From Candidatus Fermentibacterota bacterium (GTDB lineage Bacteria > Fermentibacterota > Fermentibacteria > Fermentibacterales > Fermentibacteraceae), in contig PDSZ01000050.1 of the NCBI GenBank assembly GCA_002748705.1, positions 1 to 54,091 on the forward strand: DNA of 54,091 nucleotides, read 5' to 3'. Positions 27,445-35,672 of this stretch are shown one piece after another. Positions within the stretch are counted from its first letter, which is position 1, and each line of letters starts with the position of its first letter. The position numbers were made by a program, and so were the translations under genes. Under the pieces are notes generated by a model. That model was not told the origin of the DNA. It worked only from the letters and a program-made list of their open reading frames with translations, and made no database searches.

Positions 27445-28229
27445 CTATTCTCCGCTAAGTTAAAAGCACTTACAACAGGATACCCGATTTCTTCCCATGG
27501 CAACCCTGCAAGCATAAGGAATGTGGCTAAAAGGTCATTCGGAGACATTCCTGAAATTATACCTTCAGCAATATTTCTTCCGGTGAAGACTCCCCATCCC
27601 CTGAAGAATCTTTCAGGTTCCGGAAAACAGAATATACAGGTGGCAAGGTGTATTGTGTTTTCAGGTGAAGCCCAGTACCTGGCAACATCAAAGGCTCTCT
27701 CCGTTTCCGGAAGAAACTGTATTACCAGGTCCGGTCTGGCAAACTCTATAAGTTCACCTATGGTATTCTGCCTGATTACAGGGTCCAGCCAAAGACTGTC
27801 TTCCAGCAGCCGTGAATTCATTTCCGGCGTAACAGATTCAGGTATACCGTTGGAATCCAGAATAATAGTCAGATGTTCCCTGTTCCCCTGCCAGTTCATC
27901 ATTGAGGGGAGTACAAACAGCATGAGCAACCCTGCACTGTCTGCCATTTCTGCAGTTAGTTCAAAAGGATCAATGTGGAGTGAGTCTTCTAAAACAAACC
28001 TTCCTCCTGCTGCATTTTCAAGTTCAGCTGCAGTTTCCGGCATACCGGTTGCAATACCTGTATCCATCATGCAGATCAGCATCGGAACAGCAGGTTCCCT
28101 GGTAATCAGTTCTTCCTGTTCCTGAAAACCATGCTCATTGCCTGTGCAACTGGATATCAGTCCTATTGCCACTGCTGTGAGAGCGGTAAAAAAGTGCCCG
28201 GCTGGAAACAACCGGGCACTGATTTTCAT
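27441..28229 (-). CDS. Lipoprotein with alkaline-phosphatase-superfamily-like C-terminus
   Basis: A 262-residue protein starting at ATG 28229, 10 bases after the upstream stop. The signal peptide ends in the lipobox LISSC. The mature part is reminiscent of type I phosphodiesterase/sulfatase folds: MLICMMDTG near the start, PDLVIQFLPETERAFD in the middle and SPNDLLATFLMLAGLP at the end, where family members have the DLAPTIL-x-LLGLP segment. The metal ligands of active enzymes are not evident, so it may be an inactive or divergent relative. A strong intrinsic terminator overlaps codons 4-13 (28193-28220). It overlaps the next gene by 4 bases. Confidence 0.6.
   Translation of the reverse strand: MKISARLFPAGHFFTALTAVAIGLISSCTGNEHGFQEQEELITREPAVPMLICMMDTGIATGMPETAAELENAAGGRFVLEDSLHIDPFELTAEMADSAGLLMLFVLPSMMNWQGNREHLTIILDSNGIPESVTPEMNSRLLEDSLWLDPVIRQNTIGELIEFARPDLVIQFLPETERAFDVARYWASPENTIHLATCIFCFPEPERFFRGWGVFTGRNIAEGIISGMSPNDLLATFLMLAGLPWEEIGYPVVSAFNLAENR
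28188..28220 (-). terminator. Intrinsic terminator inside the signal-peptide codons of the next gene
   Basis: On the minus strand AGTGCCCGG pairs perfectly with CCGGGCACT (28212-28220 and 28193-28201), with a 10-base loop. Six T residues follow directly (plus-strand A-run 28188-28193). It lies 20 bases after the metalloprotease stop and within codons of the lipoprotein gene. It should end most metalloprotease transcripts unless translation or another factor prevents hairpin formation. Confidence 0.85.
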
Positions 28230-28239
28230 CAAACTCACT

Positions 28240-29946
28240 CTACCTTAGAATGGAGACTCTCTGAGCAGTTGCATATTTATCTGCCCGAAGCACCATGGTG
28301 TAGGTACCTGCTGGAAGCTGGCTATTGAATTCCACTGTGTTCAGCCCTGCCTGCGCAGGTCCGGAGAAGAGGGTTGAAACTCTCCTTCCGGAAATATCCA
28401 TGATGGACAGATCTGCATAGATATTGCCGTTTACAGTGAAGTTTACAGCGGAACCCGCTGTCATGGGGTTGTTAAGCACATCAAGAGAGATTCCGTTAAG
28501 GTTTTCTTCCTCATGAATGCCTGTGTTGTCGAAGGACGCGGAGTAGGTGTAGTTGCCATAAATAGATGTCTCAGACATGAAGGCAGGGAAGAACACTGCA
28601 TAATCATAGCCTGTTGTATTGACACCTAAGGAGGCAAGGCCTGTAATGGTATCGCAATCCATCCACTGGAAATAGTATTCGTCGTCATTGTAGAGGAACA
28701 CGCCGAGATTCCACTCAAAGTTGTCTCTGCCGTCAAACTCGAACTGGAGCCACCCGTTCTGGTAATTTTCAAGCTTGAACTTTATCCAGTGAATTCCTCT
28801 TGTGTTAAGAGGATAGTGGCTGCCCTGATTGCCTGAAGCAGGAAGAGTTGAATGGTTATGGTAGGGAAGCACTACCGGGCCGGAGCTTGGAATGCCAAGG
28901 TCTTCATCGAACAAATCGAAGTCTGGCTTATAGAGAGGACCTGTGAAGTATCTCCAGAGTCCGTATTCCATGAAGGCATCCTCAAAGGTAACACCATATG
29001 AATCAAACATATCAGTTTGCGCATCCCACATGTTGGCGCCTCTGGTGTCAGCGCAGAACTGCCAGACTTCTCTTACAGCGTCTGTTTCGAAACGGCACTG
29101 CATATACCTTGGCCATATTGAGTTACCGTACCAGTTAGGGGCGCCTGCAGCAATGTCCATCCATGGTTTTCTCACAGCGCTGTGGCTCCAGAAACTTGTC
29201 CAGTCATTGATATCAGGGAAAACCTGGTCTTCCATCCAGACAGCGCAGTTCTCCAGGAACCATGTGGGTTCATTGTAATCGTATGAATTCTGAATGGCAT
29301 GCTGGAACTCGTGAGAGGATGTTGTGGTGAGGTGGTTGTAGCCTAGATCAATATCCATGGCTATGTGGCTGGCGCTGCAGTCGTGGGTAGAATCCGGGGG
29401 CTTGTATTCGCCTCCACTGGAAGTGTAGCCCAGTGTTTCTCCTGTGAGTTCCTTTATGTACACATCGTAAAGATCGTCGCCTCCTGCTCCATTATCAGGT
29501 GGTGGAGTGAAGTAGTTCAGGGAGTCGCACTCGATTTGCCAGGAGTAGTCGAAGTATCCTGCCATCTCTTCAGCATAAGCCTGCGTTACAGCGTCAGCTC
29601 CTGTTGTGGTATAGTGAAACTTGAAATGACCTGAAGGGCTGTTAAAGGTGATCTCAGGGCCTGAAAGAGTCGGTCTGCTCACAAGTGTGAGGATCTCATT
29701 CAGGGCTGCGCTGGAGACCTTGCTGCTGAGAAGCATTGCCTCATGAAGGGCAGGCGAACCGCTCACAGCAGGATCGGAATTTATTGTATAACACAAAGGA
29801 AGCCGCTCTGGAGCAACTACACTGTAAACCAGATAAAGGGCTGTCTGGTCAACTGTGAGCGCTTCGTCAGCAATGATCCTTTCAAAGGAAGTATCTGCGA
29901 ATACGCAGAGAGAAAGGATCGCAATGACAAGAAGTGATAATCTCAT
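28240..29946 (-). CDS. Secreted putative metalloprotease (MXAN_6640-like) with C-terminal sorting-like domain
   Basis: A 568-residue exported protein with signal peptide RLSLLVIAILSLCVFA. The zinc motif HEFQHAIQNS is followed by WFLENCAVWMEDQVFPD, whose Glu fits the third ligand of gluzincin-type enzymes. This matches the family NCBI calls MXAN_6640-type putative metalloproteases. The C-terminal 80 residues (LNNPMTAGSAVNFTV, LSIMDISGRRVSTLF, LPAGTYTMVLRA, AQRVSILR) form a sorting-like beta domain similar to the one ending the protein at the left edge. AGGAGG lies 4 bases before ATG 29946; an in-frame start 69 codons upstream would have no such site. First gene of the long minus-strand unit. 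Confidence 0.85.
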   Translation of the reverse strand: MRLSLLVIAILSLCVFADTSFERIIADEALTVDQTALYLVYSVVAPERLPLCYTINSDPAVSGSPALHEAMLLSSKVSSAALNEILTLVSRPTLSGPEITFNSPSGHFKFHYTTTGADAVTQAYAEEMAGYFDYSWQIECDSLNYFTPPPDNGAGGDDLYDVYIKELTGETLGYTSSGGEYKPPDSTHDCSASHIAMDIDLGYNHLTTTSSHEFQHAIQNSYDYNEPTWFLENCAVWMEDQVFPDINDWTSFWSHSAVRKPWMDIAAGAPNWYGNSIWPRYMQCRFETDAVREVWQFCADTRGANMWDAQTDMFDSYGVTFEDAFMEYGLWRYFTGPLYKPDFDLFDEDLGIPSSGPVVLPYHNHSTLPASGNQGSHYPLNTRGIHWIKFKLENYQNGWLQFEFDGRDNFEWNLGVFLYNDDEYYFQWMDCDTITGLASLGVNTTGYDYAVFFPAFMSETSIYGNYTYSASFDNTGIHEEENLNGISLDVLNNPMTAGSAVNFTVNGNIYADLSIMDISGRRVSTLFSGPAQAGLNTVEFNSQLPAGTYTMVLRADKYATAQRVSILR

Positions 29947-30006
29947 CTGTCCTCCTAATGGGCAAGGGCAGGATGTACTTAGCCTGCCGGTGAATAATAC
30001 CGTCTG

Positions 30007-30034
30007 CGTATAATCTAGGGTGTTCTTTCGCCAA
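30007..30034 (-). promoter_or_regulatory. Possible sigma-70-type promoter for the metalloprotease operon
   Basis: On the minus strand TTGGCG (30029-30034) and TATACG (30007-30012) are 16 bases apart, about 60 bases upstream of the start at 29946. Both boxes differ from consensus by two bases. Assigned by eye. Confidence 0.35.
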
Positions 30035-30135
30035 TGTCCATAACAGAATATTGTGTATGCCGTTTCTGCTTCCGGTTGCACAGTTTTTTCGAAGTGAACA
30101 TAGTTGCCTTCGAGAAAAACAGCGAAGGAGTTGCT

Positions 30136-31539
30136 TTGAAACTTACATTTCACGGAGCCGCAGGAACTGTTACCGGGTCACAGCATTTGCTTGAAGCAAA
30201 CGGAAAAAAAATTCTTCTTGACTGCGGTCTTTTTCAGGGACGCAGGCAGGAGAGTGAACGACTGAACAGGGAGTACGGATTTGAACCTGCTTCTGTGGAC
30301 GCAGTTATTCTTTCCCATGCCCATATTGATCACTCCGGCAAACTTCCAGGCCTGGTAAAGAACGGGTTCAGAGGGGTTGTTTACGCAACTGCCGCAACCA
30401 GAGATCTGGCAGCGATCATGCTACCTGATTCTGCTCACATACAGAAGGCTGATACAGAATACATCAACCGCAAAAGGGCAAAAGAAGGGCTGGAGCCTGT
30501 TGAGCCGCTCTATGATCTTGAAGATGCACTTGAAGCAATAGAGAAGTTTGTGTCTCTTCCGTACGGTCTATCATTTCAGGTGGCGCCGGGGATAATGGTC
30601 CGTTTTCTTGAGGCAGGCCACATTCTGGGCAGCTCGCAGGTGGAACTTACTGTAGAGGAGAACGGAAAGAAGCAGGTCATTCTGTTTACAGGTGATCTTG
30701 GAAGGTTTGACAGACCAATTCTAAGAAATCCTGATCTTACTTCCAGACCTGATGTTCTCATCACTGAAAGCACCTATGGCGGACGGAATCATGATCCCCA
30801 GGAGAAGTCTCTTCTGGACCTTGAGAAGGTTGTTAACGATACGGTGAAGCGTCGGGGCAAGATTATCATTCCTGCTTTCAGTGTAGGAAGAACCCAGGAG
30901 GTACTCTATTTTCTCAACCTTCTTTTCATAGCTGAACGAATTCCCAGAATTCCTGTTTTCGTTGACTCTCCGCTCTCGTTCAATGCCACAGAGGTATTCA
31001 AGCTGCATCCTGAGGTTTATGACAGCGAGCTCAGGGATCTTCTCTATGCAGGTCACAGCCCCTTTGATTTCGAGAACCTCCATTTCGTTCAAAGTGTAAG
31101 TGAATCAAAGGCTATCAATACCATGCATGAGCCCATGATTGTTCTTTCAGCCTCAGGAATGTGTGAGAATGGCCGTATCAGGCATCACCTTAAGAACAAC
31201 ATTACTGATCCTGCCAATACAATAGTGCTTGTGGGCTACATGGCTGAGAACACACTTGGCAGGAGGATACGGGAAAGGCGAACCACAGTTAACATCTTCG
31301 GAGTGCCTTATCCTCTAAACGCTGCTGTGGAGAATATTGACGGATTCAGTGCCCATGCCGATTCAGACGGTCTTATAAGGTACTTCAAGGCAATCGGCGA
31401 GAATGTCCGTCAAATAGCTGTTGTTCATGGTGAGCCGGAAGGTTCCGGCGCCCTTGCTGAGTCTCTTGGCGCCCTCACTGACGCTCAGATTGTCATTCCT
31501 GCGCCTGGCGAATCAATTACTCCAGGTGGAACAATTTGA
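30136..31539 (+). CDS. Beta-CASP metallo-beta-lactamase-fold ribonuclease
   Basis: RNA-processing nuclease of 467 residues in the YsxJ/CPSF73-like group. Zinc-site motifs are present: LSHAHIDHSG (motif II), AGHILGSSQ (motif III), FTGDLGRFDRPIL (motif IV). The beta-CASP motifs follow (TESTYGGRNH, SASGMCENGRIRHHL), and the C-terminal RMMBL region has GFSAHADSDGL and VVHGEPEGS. I chose TTG at 30136, with AAGGAG 5 bases upstream and the protein beginning at KLTFHGAAGTVTGSQ, which is exactly where family members begin; an upstream frame extension to 30034 is unlikely. It is divergent from the metalloprotease operon. Likely role: mRNA 3'-end maturation or decay. Confidence 0.93.
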   Translation: MKLTFHGAAGTVTGSQHLLEANGKKILLDCGLFQGRRQESERLNREYGFEPASVDAVILSHAHIDHSGKLPGLVKNGFRGVVYATAATRDLAAIMLPDSAHIQKADTEYINRKRAKEGLEPVEPLYDLEDALEAIEKFVSLPYGLSFQVAPGIMVRFLEAGHILGSSQVELTVEENGKKQVILFTGDLGRFDRPILRNPDLTSRPDVLITESTYGGRNHDPQEKSLLDLEKVVNDTVKRRGKIIIPAFSVGRTQEVLYFLNLLFIAERIPRIPVFVDSPLSFNATEVFKLHPEVYDSELRDLLYAGHSPFDFENLHFVQSVSESKAINTMHEPMIVLSASGMCENGRIRHHLKNNITDPANTIVLVGYMAENTLGRRIRERRTTVNIFGVPYPLNAAVENIDGFSAHADSDGLIRYFKAIGENVRQIAVVHGEPEGSGALAESLGALTDAQIVIPAPGESITPGGTI

Positions 31540-31603
31540 AAAGGTCTGATTATATTTACCCTGATAACAAAACTCGTATTTTCAGTTCTGGAGCAGCCTT
31601 AAC

Positions 31604-32680
31604 ATGACACTTTCCCTGTTGTTGTCCGCACTTACTATGTTCTCCGGGTTCTACCCTGAATTTCAAACTCCTTCAAGGGGTATCGGTTCAGAAACCACCG
31701 GCGGAGGAGTCAGAGCTTTTTCCATGGGGGGTGTTTCAGCAGGAATACCGGATTCCAACATGGTTTCCCTTGCCAATCCTGCTGCAGCAGCCTTTACTCC
31801 CAATACAGGGTTTGCCTGGGGCAGCAAATTCAGGGACACTCCTGATCCTGACTGGACTGATGCTTCAGTATTTCCCGAGGTTTCGGTTATAATGCCTCTG
31901 CCTCTTGGGCTGCAGTTCTCAGCTCTTCTAAGTGACAGGTCAAGGCTTGTTGTGGAGGATCAGATTCAGTTTGAGAATGGAAGCGGAGAGATAAACTGGT
32001 TCGGTTCCACTGCCGAATCATATCTGGGCCTTACAGTAAAGGCATCTGAATCACTTGCCTTTTCAGCAGGGGGAAGGTGTTTCTTCGGTTCTGCCCATGG
32101 AGATGCAGTGGTTCTCATTGATACTCCCGGTCCATATTTGCCCATCACATCACAATACCGTGACGATATTTCTTTATTTCCTTCATGGGGTATCACAGCA
32201 GGGGCTTTCTTCACCAAAGGAATAATCTCCGGAGGCGCTTCAATAACCACTGACCGTGACGGCAGCATGGACCTGCACAGGGACTACATAGGTTCCAGGG
32301 AGGCCGATACAACTTATCGCTACTCTGTTCCAGGTGAGTTCAACGCAGGTATTTCCGCCAGAATACACCCTCAGGTTCTGATAGGTGTAGACTATTTTGC
32401 CAGAAAAGCCCTGAAGCTTCTTGGCAGCCCCACCGAAGCCGGTAGCTGGACAGCTGCAGGCGCTGAATACCTGCCTGGTTCAGGTTTCAGAATAAGAGGC
32501 GGAGTGAGAACAATGGACGGTTTGTGGCGCGATGGTGCTATTCGCTATTCAGGCGGTATCGGTTACGATTTGGGCGGTGGTGCTGCAGCCATTGACGCAG
32601 GTGTCAGCTGGGAGTCCTGGTCGGAACAATCAGAGACAGTTCTCTTCATCGGTCTCCGCGCTTCAGAAAATTGGCTCTAG
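31604..32680 (+). CDS. PorV/UPF0164-like outer-membrane protein
   Basis: A 358-residue predicted beta-barrel. A short signal peptide (TLSLLLSALTMFSGF) is followed by GGGVRAFSMGGVSAGIPDSN and LANPAAAAFTP, a typical plug or entry sequence of PorV/FadL-like barrels in FCB bacteria (usually SRAMGMGGA, NPAGLA). Repeated amphipathic strands with Gly and aromatic residues follow to the end. It lies 64 bases after the nuclease gene on the same strand, with GGAG upstream. PorV proteins help export proteins carrying type IX-like C-terminal domains, which would fit the sorting-like tails seen in two proteins of this window; this link is inference. Confidence 0.75.
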   Translation: MTLSLLLSALTMFSGFYPEFQTPSRGIGSETTGGGVRAFSMGGVSAGIPDSNMVSLANPAAAAFTPNTGFAWGSKFRDTPDPDWTDASVFPEVSVIMPLPLGLQFSALLSDRSRLVVEDQIQFENGSGEINWFGSTAESYLGLTVKASESLAFSAGGRCFFGSAHGDAVVLIDTPGPYLPITSQYRDDISLFPSWGITAGAFFTKGIISGGASITTDRDGSMDLHRDYIGSREADTTYRYSVPGEFNAGISARIHPQVLIGVDYFARKALKLLGSPTEAGSWTAAGAEYLPGSGFRIRGGVRTMDGLWRDGAIRYSGGIGYDLGGGAAAIDAGVSWESWSEQSETVLFIGLRASENWL

Positions 32681-32753
32681 TATTTAATCCGGCTCCTTTT
32701 CGGATTTGTTTCTGCAGAGCCTTTTCTGAGCGTCTTTGGATGGTATGGCAATA

Positions 32754-33455
32754 ATGAGTACTCAGGTGATAATACCAGCTAGAATGGAATCTGAAAGACT
32801 TCCAGGTAAACCACTGGCAGTCGTTATGGGCAAACCTCTTATCATCAGGGTGATCGAGGGAGTTCATTCTGATTCATACAGTACTGTGGTGGCCACAGAT
32901 TCTGTCAGAATTCTTCAGACAGTCCAGTCCTTCGGTTACGAAGCTGTTCTTACCGGTAAAGCCTCCAACGGTACTGAACGAGTATTCATGGCATGGGAAA
33001 AACTGGGCAGACCTGAAGGACTGATAGTCAATCTTCAGGGTGATGAGCCTGGAGCGGACCCTTCATGGGTTTCAGCTCTTACAGCAGACCCTCCTTCCGG
33101 CAATCAGGTTGTTACTCTTTCCCGCCGGGTTTCTGCCCTGAAAGCAGCTGATCCTTCTGTGGTCAAGGTTGTGTGTAACAGGAAAGGACAGGCGCTCTAT
33201 TTCTCACGGAGCCTGATTCCATGGAACGGCAAGGTGTTCAGTCAGCATATAGGAGTTTATTGCTTTACCCACGAAAGCCTTCCTTTGTGTGCAGGCATGA
33301 CCGGAACTCCACTTTCAGCCGCTGAGAACCTTGAGCAGTTGACCTGGATGGAGAACGGAATTGATGTTCGAGTCATTGAAGGTGACTGGAACGGAATGGG
33401 CGTTGATACCCCTGAGGATCTGGAAGAGGCTAGAAGATGGTTCAAAAACTCCTGA
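32754..33455 (+). CDS. kdsB: CMP-Kdo synthetase
   Basis: Activates Kdo as CMP-Kdo for lipid A-core assembly. Family motifs: VIIPARMESERLPGKPL (CTP-binding loop), VATDSVRI, VNLQGDEP, VCNRKGQALYFSRSLIPW, HIGVYCF and the AENLEQLTWMENG segment. With ATG 32754 the protein has 233 residues; the GGATGG 10 bases upstream is a fair binding site, while an alternative ATG at 32745 would leave no spacing. It is the first gene of a row of nine LPS and sigma-54 genes and overlaps kdsA by 19 bases, so translation is coupled. Confidence 0.95.
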   Translation: MSTQVIIPARMESERLPGKPLAVVMGKPLIIRVIEGVHSDSYSTVVATDSVRILQTVQSFGYEAVLTGKASNGTERVFMAWEKLGRPEGLIVNLQGDEPGADPSWVSALTADPPSGNQVVTLSRRVSALKAADPSVVKVVCNRKGQALYFSRSLIPWNGKVFSQHIGVYCFTHESLPLCAGMTGTPLSAAENLEQLTWMENGIDVRVIEGDWNGMGVDTPEDLEEARRWFKNS

Positions 33456-34243
33456 AAAGCTCGTTGCCTCTGTTCATTGCCGGCCCGTGCAGCATCGAGT
33501 CTGAACAGGTTGCAATGGTAACTGCAGAGAAGGTTGCAGAGCTTTCCGAAAGGTACTCCGGAAAGGCATCTTTCGTGTACAAAAGCTCTTTTCTCAAAGA
33601 CAACAGAACATCACCTGGAACATGGACAGGTCCGGGGATGCAGGAAGGTCTTGGTGTACTGAAGAAGGTTTCGGATACCTTCGGTCTTCCGGTGATAACC
33701 GACATACATCAGGCGGATCAGGCTGCTCCGGCAGCTCAGGTATGTGATGCCCTTCAGATACCTGCCTTCCTCTGCAGGCAGACTTCACTTCTTGAAGCGG
33801 CAGGGGCTACAGGGCTTCCTCTGAACATCAAGAAGGGGCAGTTCATGGCTCCTTTGAACATGAAAGGTGCCGTTGAGAAAGCAAGACTGGCAGGCTCAGA
33901 GGAAGTTCTTCTTACAGAAAGAGGCACCTTTTTCGGCTATGGCGACCTGGTGGTTGACATGAGGTCTCTTTCCATACTGGATGATCTCTGTGACGGGGTT
34001 ATCATGGATCTGACACATTCACTTCAGAAGCCCGGCGCTGCTGGAACCTCATCAGGAGGAGACAGATCGTTTGCGATGAACATGGCAGGAGCAGCTGCTG
34101 CATGGGGCATCTCAGGCATGTTCATTGAAACCCACCCTGACCCGTCATCAGCCCTCAGCGACAGTGCTGTCATGCTGGACTTTCAGAGTTTTGAAGAGGC
34201 TGTGGAAAGAGCAATGGAACACTGGCGAGGCTCCCATGGCTGA
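33437..34243 (+). CDS. kdsA: Kdo-8-phosphate synthase, metal-dependent type
   Basis: Condenses phosphoenolpyruvate with arabinose-5-phosphate to Kdo-8-phosphate. The 268-residue sequence carries FIAGPCSIES, KSSFLKDNRTS, ITDIHQADQ, PAFLCRQTSLLEAA, NIKKGQFMAP, TERGTFFGYGDLVVDMR and DLTHSLQKPG. The Cys in AGPCSIES marks the metal-dependent class (Aquifex-like); E. coli-type enzymes have Asn there. The gene starts within the end of kdsB and overlaps kdsC by 8 bases. Confidence 0.97.
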   Translation: MVQKLLKSSLPLFIAGPCSIESEQVAMVTAEKVAELSERYSGKASFVYKSSFLKDNRTSPGTWTGPGMQEGLGVLKKVSDTFGLPVITDIHQADQAAPAAQVCDALQIPAFLCRQTSLLEAAGATGLPLNIKKGQFMAPLNMKGAVEKARLAGSEEVLLTERGTFFGYGDLVVDMRSLSILDDLCDGVIMDLTHSLQKPGAAGTSSGGDRSFAMNMAGAAAAWGISGMFIETHPDPSSALSDSAVMLDFQSFEEAVERAMEHWRGSHG

Positions 34244-34709
34244 CCTGAAAAATATCAGACTGGTAGCTCTGGATGTAGACGGAACCCTTACTGACGGAGG
34301 GCTGATTTATGGCCCTGACGGCATCTCCCAGACTTTCAACTCAAAGGACGGGGCAGGAATAATGGCTCTTATTGAGCAGGGAATACAGATCGCCTTCGTC
34401 TCCTTCAGGGATCATGCCTGTACCAGAAGAAGGGCAGCTGACCTGGGTGTTTCGCTGCTCTGCCTGGGCAGCAGCGACAAAGCTGCTTCTGTCACAGGTC
34501 TTGCAGAATACCTGGGCATACCACTTTCCGCTGTACTGTTCATGGGTGATGACACAAAGGACAGACCTGCAATGGATATCTGCGGTTTATCAGCATGCCC
34601 GGCAGACGCAGATTTGGAGATCAGGTCTGTATGCGATATTGTCACTTCAGTTAATGGCGGCAAAGGAGCTGTAAGAGAAGTTGCCCGAATGATACTGGAG
34701 GAAATCTGA
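34236..34709 (+). CDS. kdsC: Kdo-8-phosphate phosphatase
   Basis: HAD-family phosphatase of 157 residues that dephosphorylates Kdo-8-phosphate. Motif I is ALDVDGTLTDG (the first Asp is the nucleophile); motif II follows at FVSFRDH, where family members often read ITGR; motif III and IV appear at SSDKA and FMGDDTKDRPAM. It is the small, cap-less tetrameric KdsC type. ATG 34236 lies in the last codons of kdsA with GCGAGG before it. The stop overlaps the start of the next gene by one base (TGATG). Confidence 0.93.
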   Translation: MADLKNIRLVALDVDGTLTDGGLIYGPDGISQTFNSKDGAGIMALIEQGIQIAFVSFRDHACTRRRAADLGVSLLCLGSSDKAASVTGLAEYLGIPLSAVLFMGDDTKDRPAMDICGLSACPADADLEIRSVCDIVTSVNGGKGAVREVARMILEEI

Positions 34710-35665
34710 TGTCTGATCTGTTCAGTGTTGCAGAGAGGGTTTTCAATGTTGAATCCCGGTGGCTGCAGGCAACTCTGGAACTTAACAGAAGCTCGTTTTC
34801 TCCGGCAGTCAGGCTTCTGAAGGAAACCACAGGCAAAATTGTTGTATGCGGTATGGGAAAATCAGGCATTGTAGCCAGAAAGATAGCAGCCACCATGACC
34901 AGTACCGGAAACCCTGCCTATTTCCTCCATCCTGCTGAAGGCATTCACGGTGACCTTGGAATACTGTCCAGAGGAGACACAGCGCTGATTCTTTCCAAGA
35001 GCGGCGATACTGAAGAAATCGCCGCTTTGCTTCCTGCTCTGAGAAGGCTTGAAATACCGGTGGTTGCCATTGTCGCCAACGATGAGTCAATTCTTGGCAG
35101 GTTTGCCGGAGTAGTGCTCAGACTGCCGGTATTGAATGAGGCATGTCCATGGAATCTTGCGCCAACTGCAAGCACCACTGCCATGATGGCAATGGGGGAT
35201 GCCCTTGCAATGGCAATGCTGGAATTGTCAGGTTTCTCTCCTGATGACTTTGCTGAGGTTCATCCCGGAGGCGCTCTGGGCAGAAAACTGCTGATGAAGG
35301 TGGAAGACCTTATGGTTTCAGATTCGCTTCCTGTCCTTTCCATGAACATCACAGTTGCCGATGCTCTCGAGACAATGACAGTTCACAGAGGTATCTGTAT
35401 TGCCGTCAGTCAAAGCGGGGCCCTTGAAGGAGTTTTTGTCTATGGTGACCTTGGCAGGCTTATGAAGTCAGGGTCGGATGTTCGTTCTCTGAAACTCTCA
35501 GAGGTGATGACCCCGTCGCCCTCTGTATGCAGGCGCACAGATCTTGTAAGCCTTGCTGTGCAGGAAATGGAACGAAAAGGAATAACCTCACTTGTGGTTG
35601 TCAGCAGCGATAACCGGCCTGAAGGTGTTTTGTACCTCCATGATGCACTTATAAAGGGCTTCTAA
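34709..35665 (+). CDS. kdsD: Arabinose-5-phosphate isomerase
   Basis: Converts ribulose-5-phosphate to arabinose-5-phosphate, the precursor used by KdsA. The 318-residue protein has an N-terminal SIS domain (VVCGMGKSGIVARKIAATM, LHPAEGIHGDLG, LILSKSGDTEEIAALLP, EACPWNLAPTASTTAMMAMGD) and two C-terminal CBS domains (SDSLPVLSMNITVADALETM; SEVMTPSPSVCRRTDLVSLA). The HPGGALGRKLL joint is typical of KdsD/KpsF. The start overlaps the kdsC stop by one base. Its place between kdsC and the acyltransferase completes the Kdo pathway in one operon. Confidence 0.97.
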   Translation: MSDLFSVAERVFNVESRWLQATLELNRSSFSPAVRLLKETTGKIVVCGMGKSGIVARKIAATMTSTGNPAYFLHPAEGIHGDLGILSRGDTALILSKSGDTEEIAALLPALRRLEIPVVAIVANDESILGRFAGVVLRLPVLNEACPWNLAPTASTTAMMAMGDALAMAMLELSGFSPDDFAEVHPGGALGRKLLMKVEDLMVSDSLPVLSMNITVADALETMTVHRGICIAVSQSGALEGVFVYGDLGRLMKSGSDVRSLKLSEVMTPSPSVCRRTDLVSLAVQEMERKGITSLVVVSSDNRPEGVLYLHDALIKGF

Positions 35666-35672
35666 GAGAATA

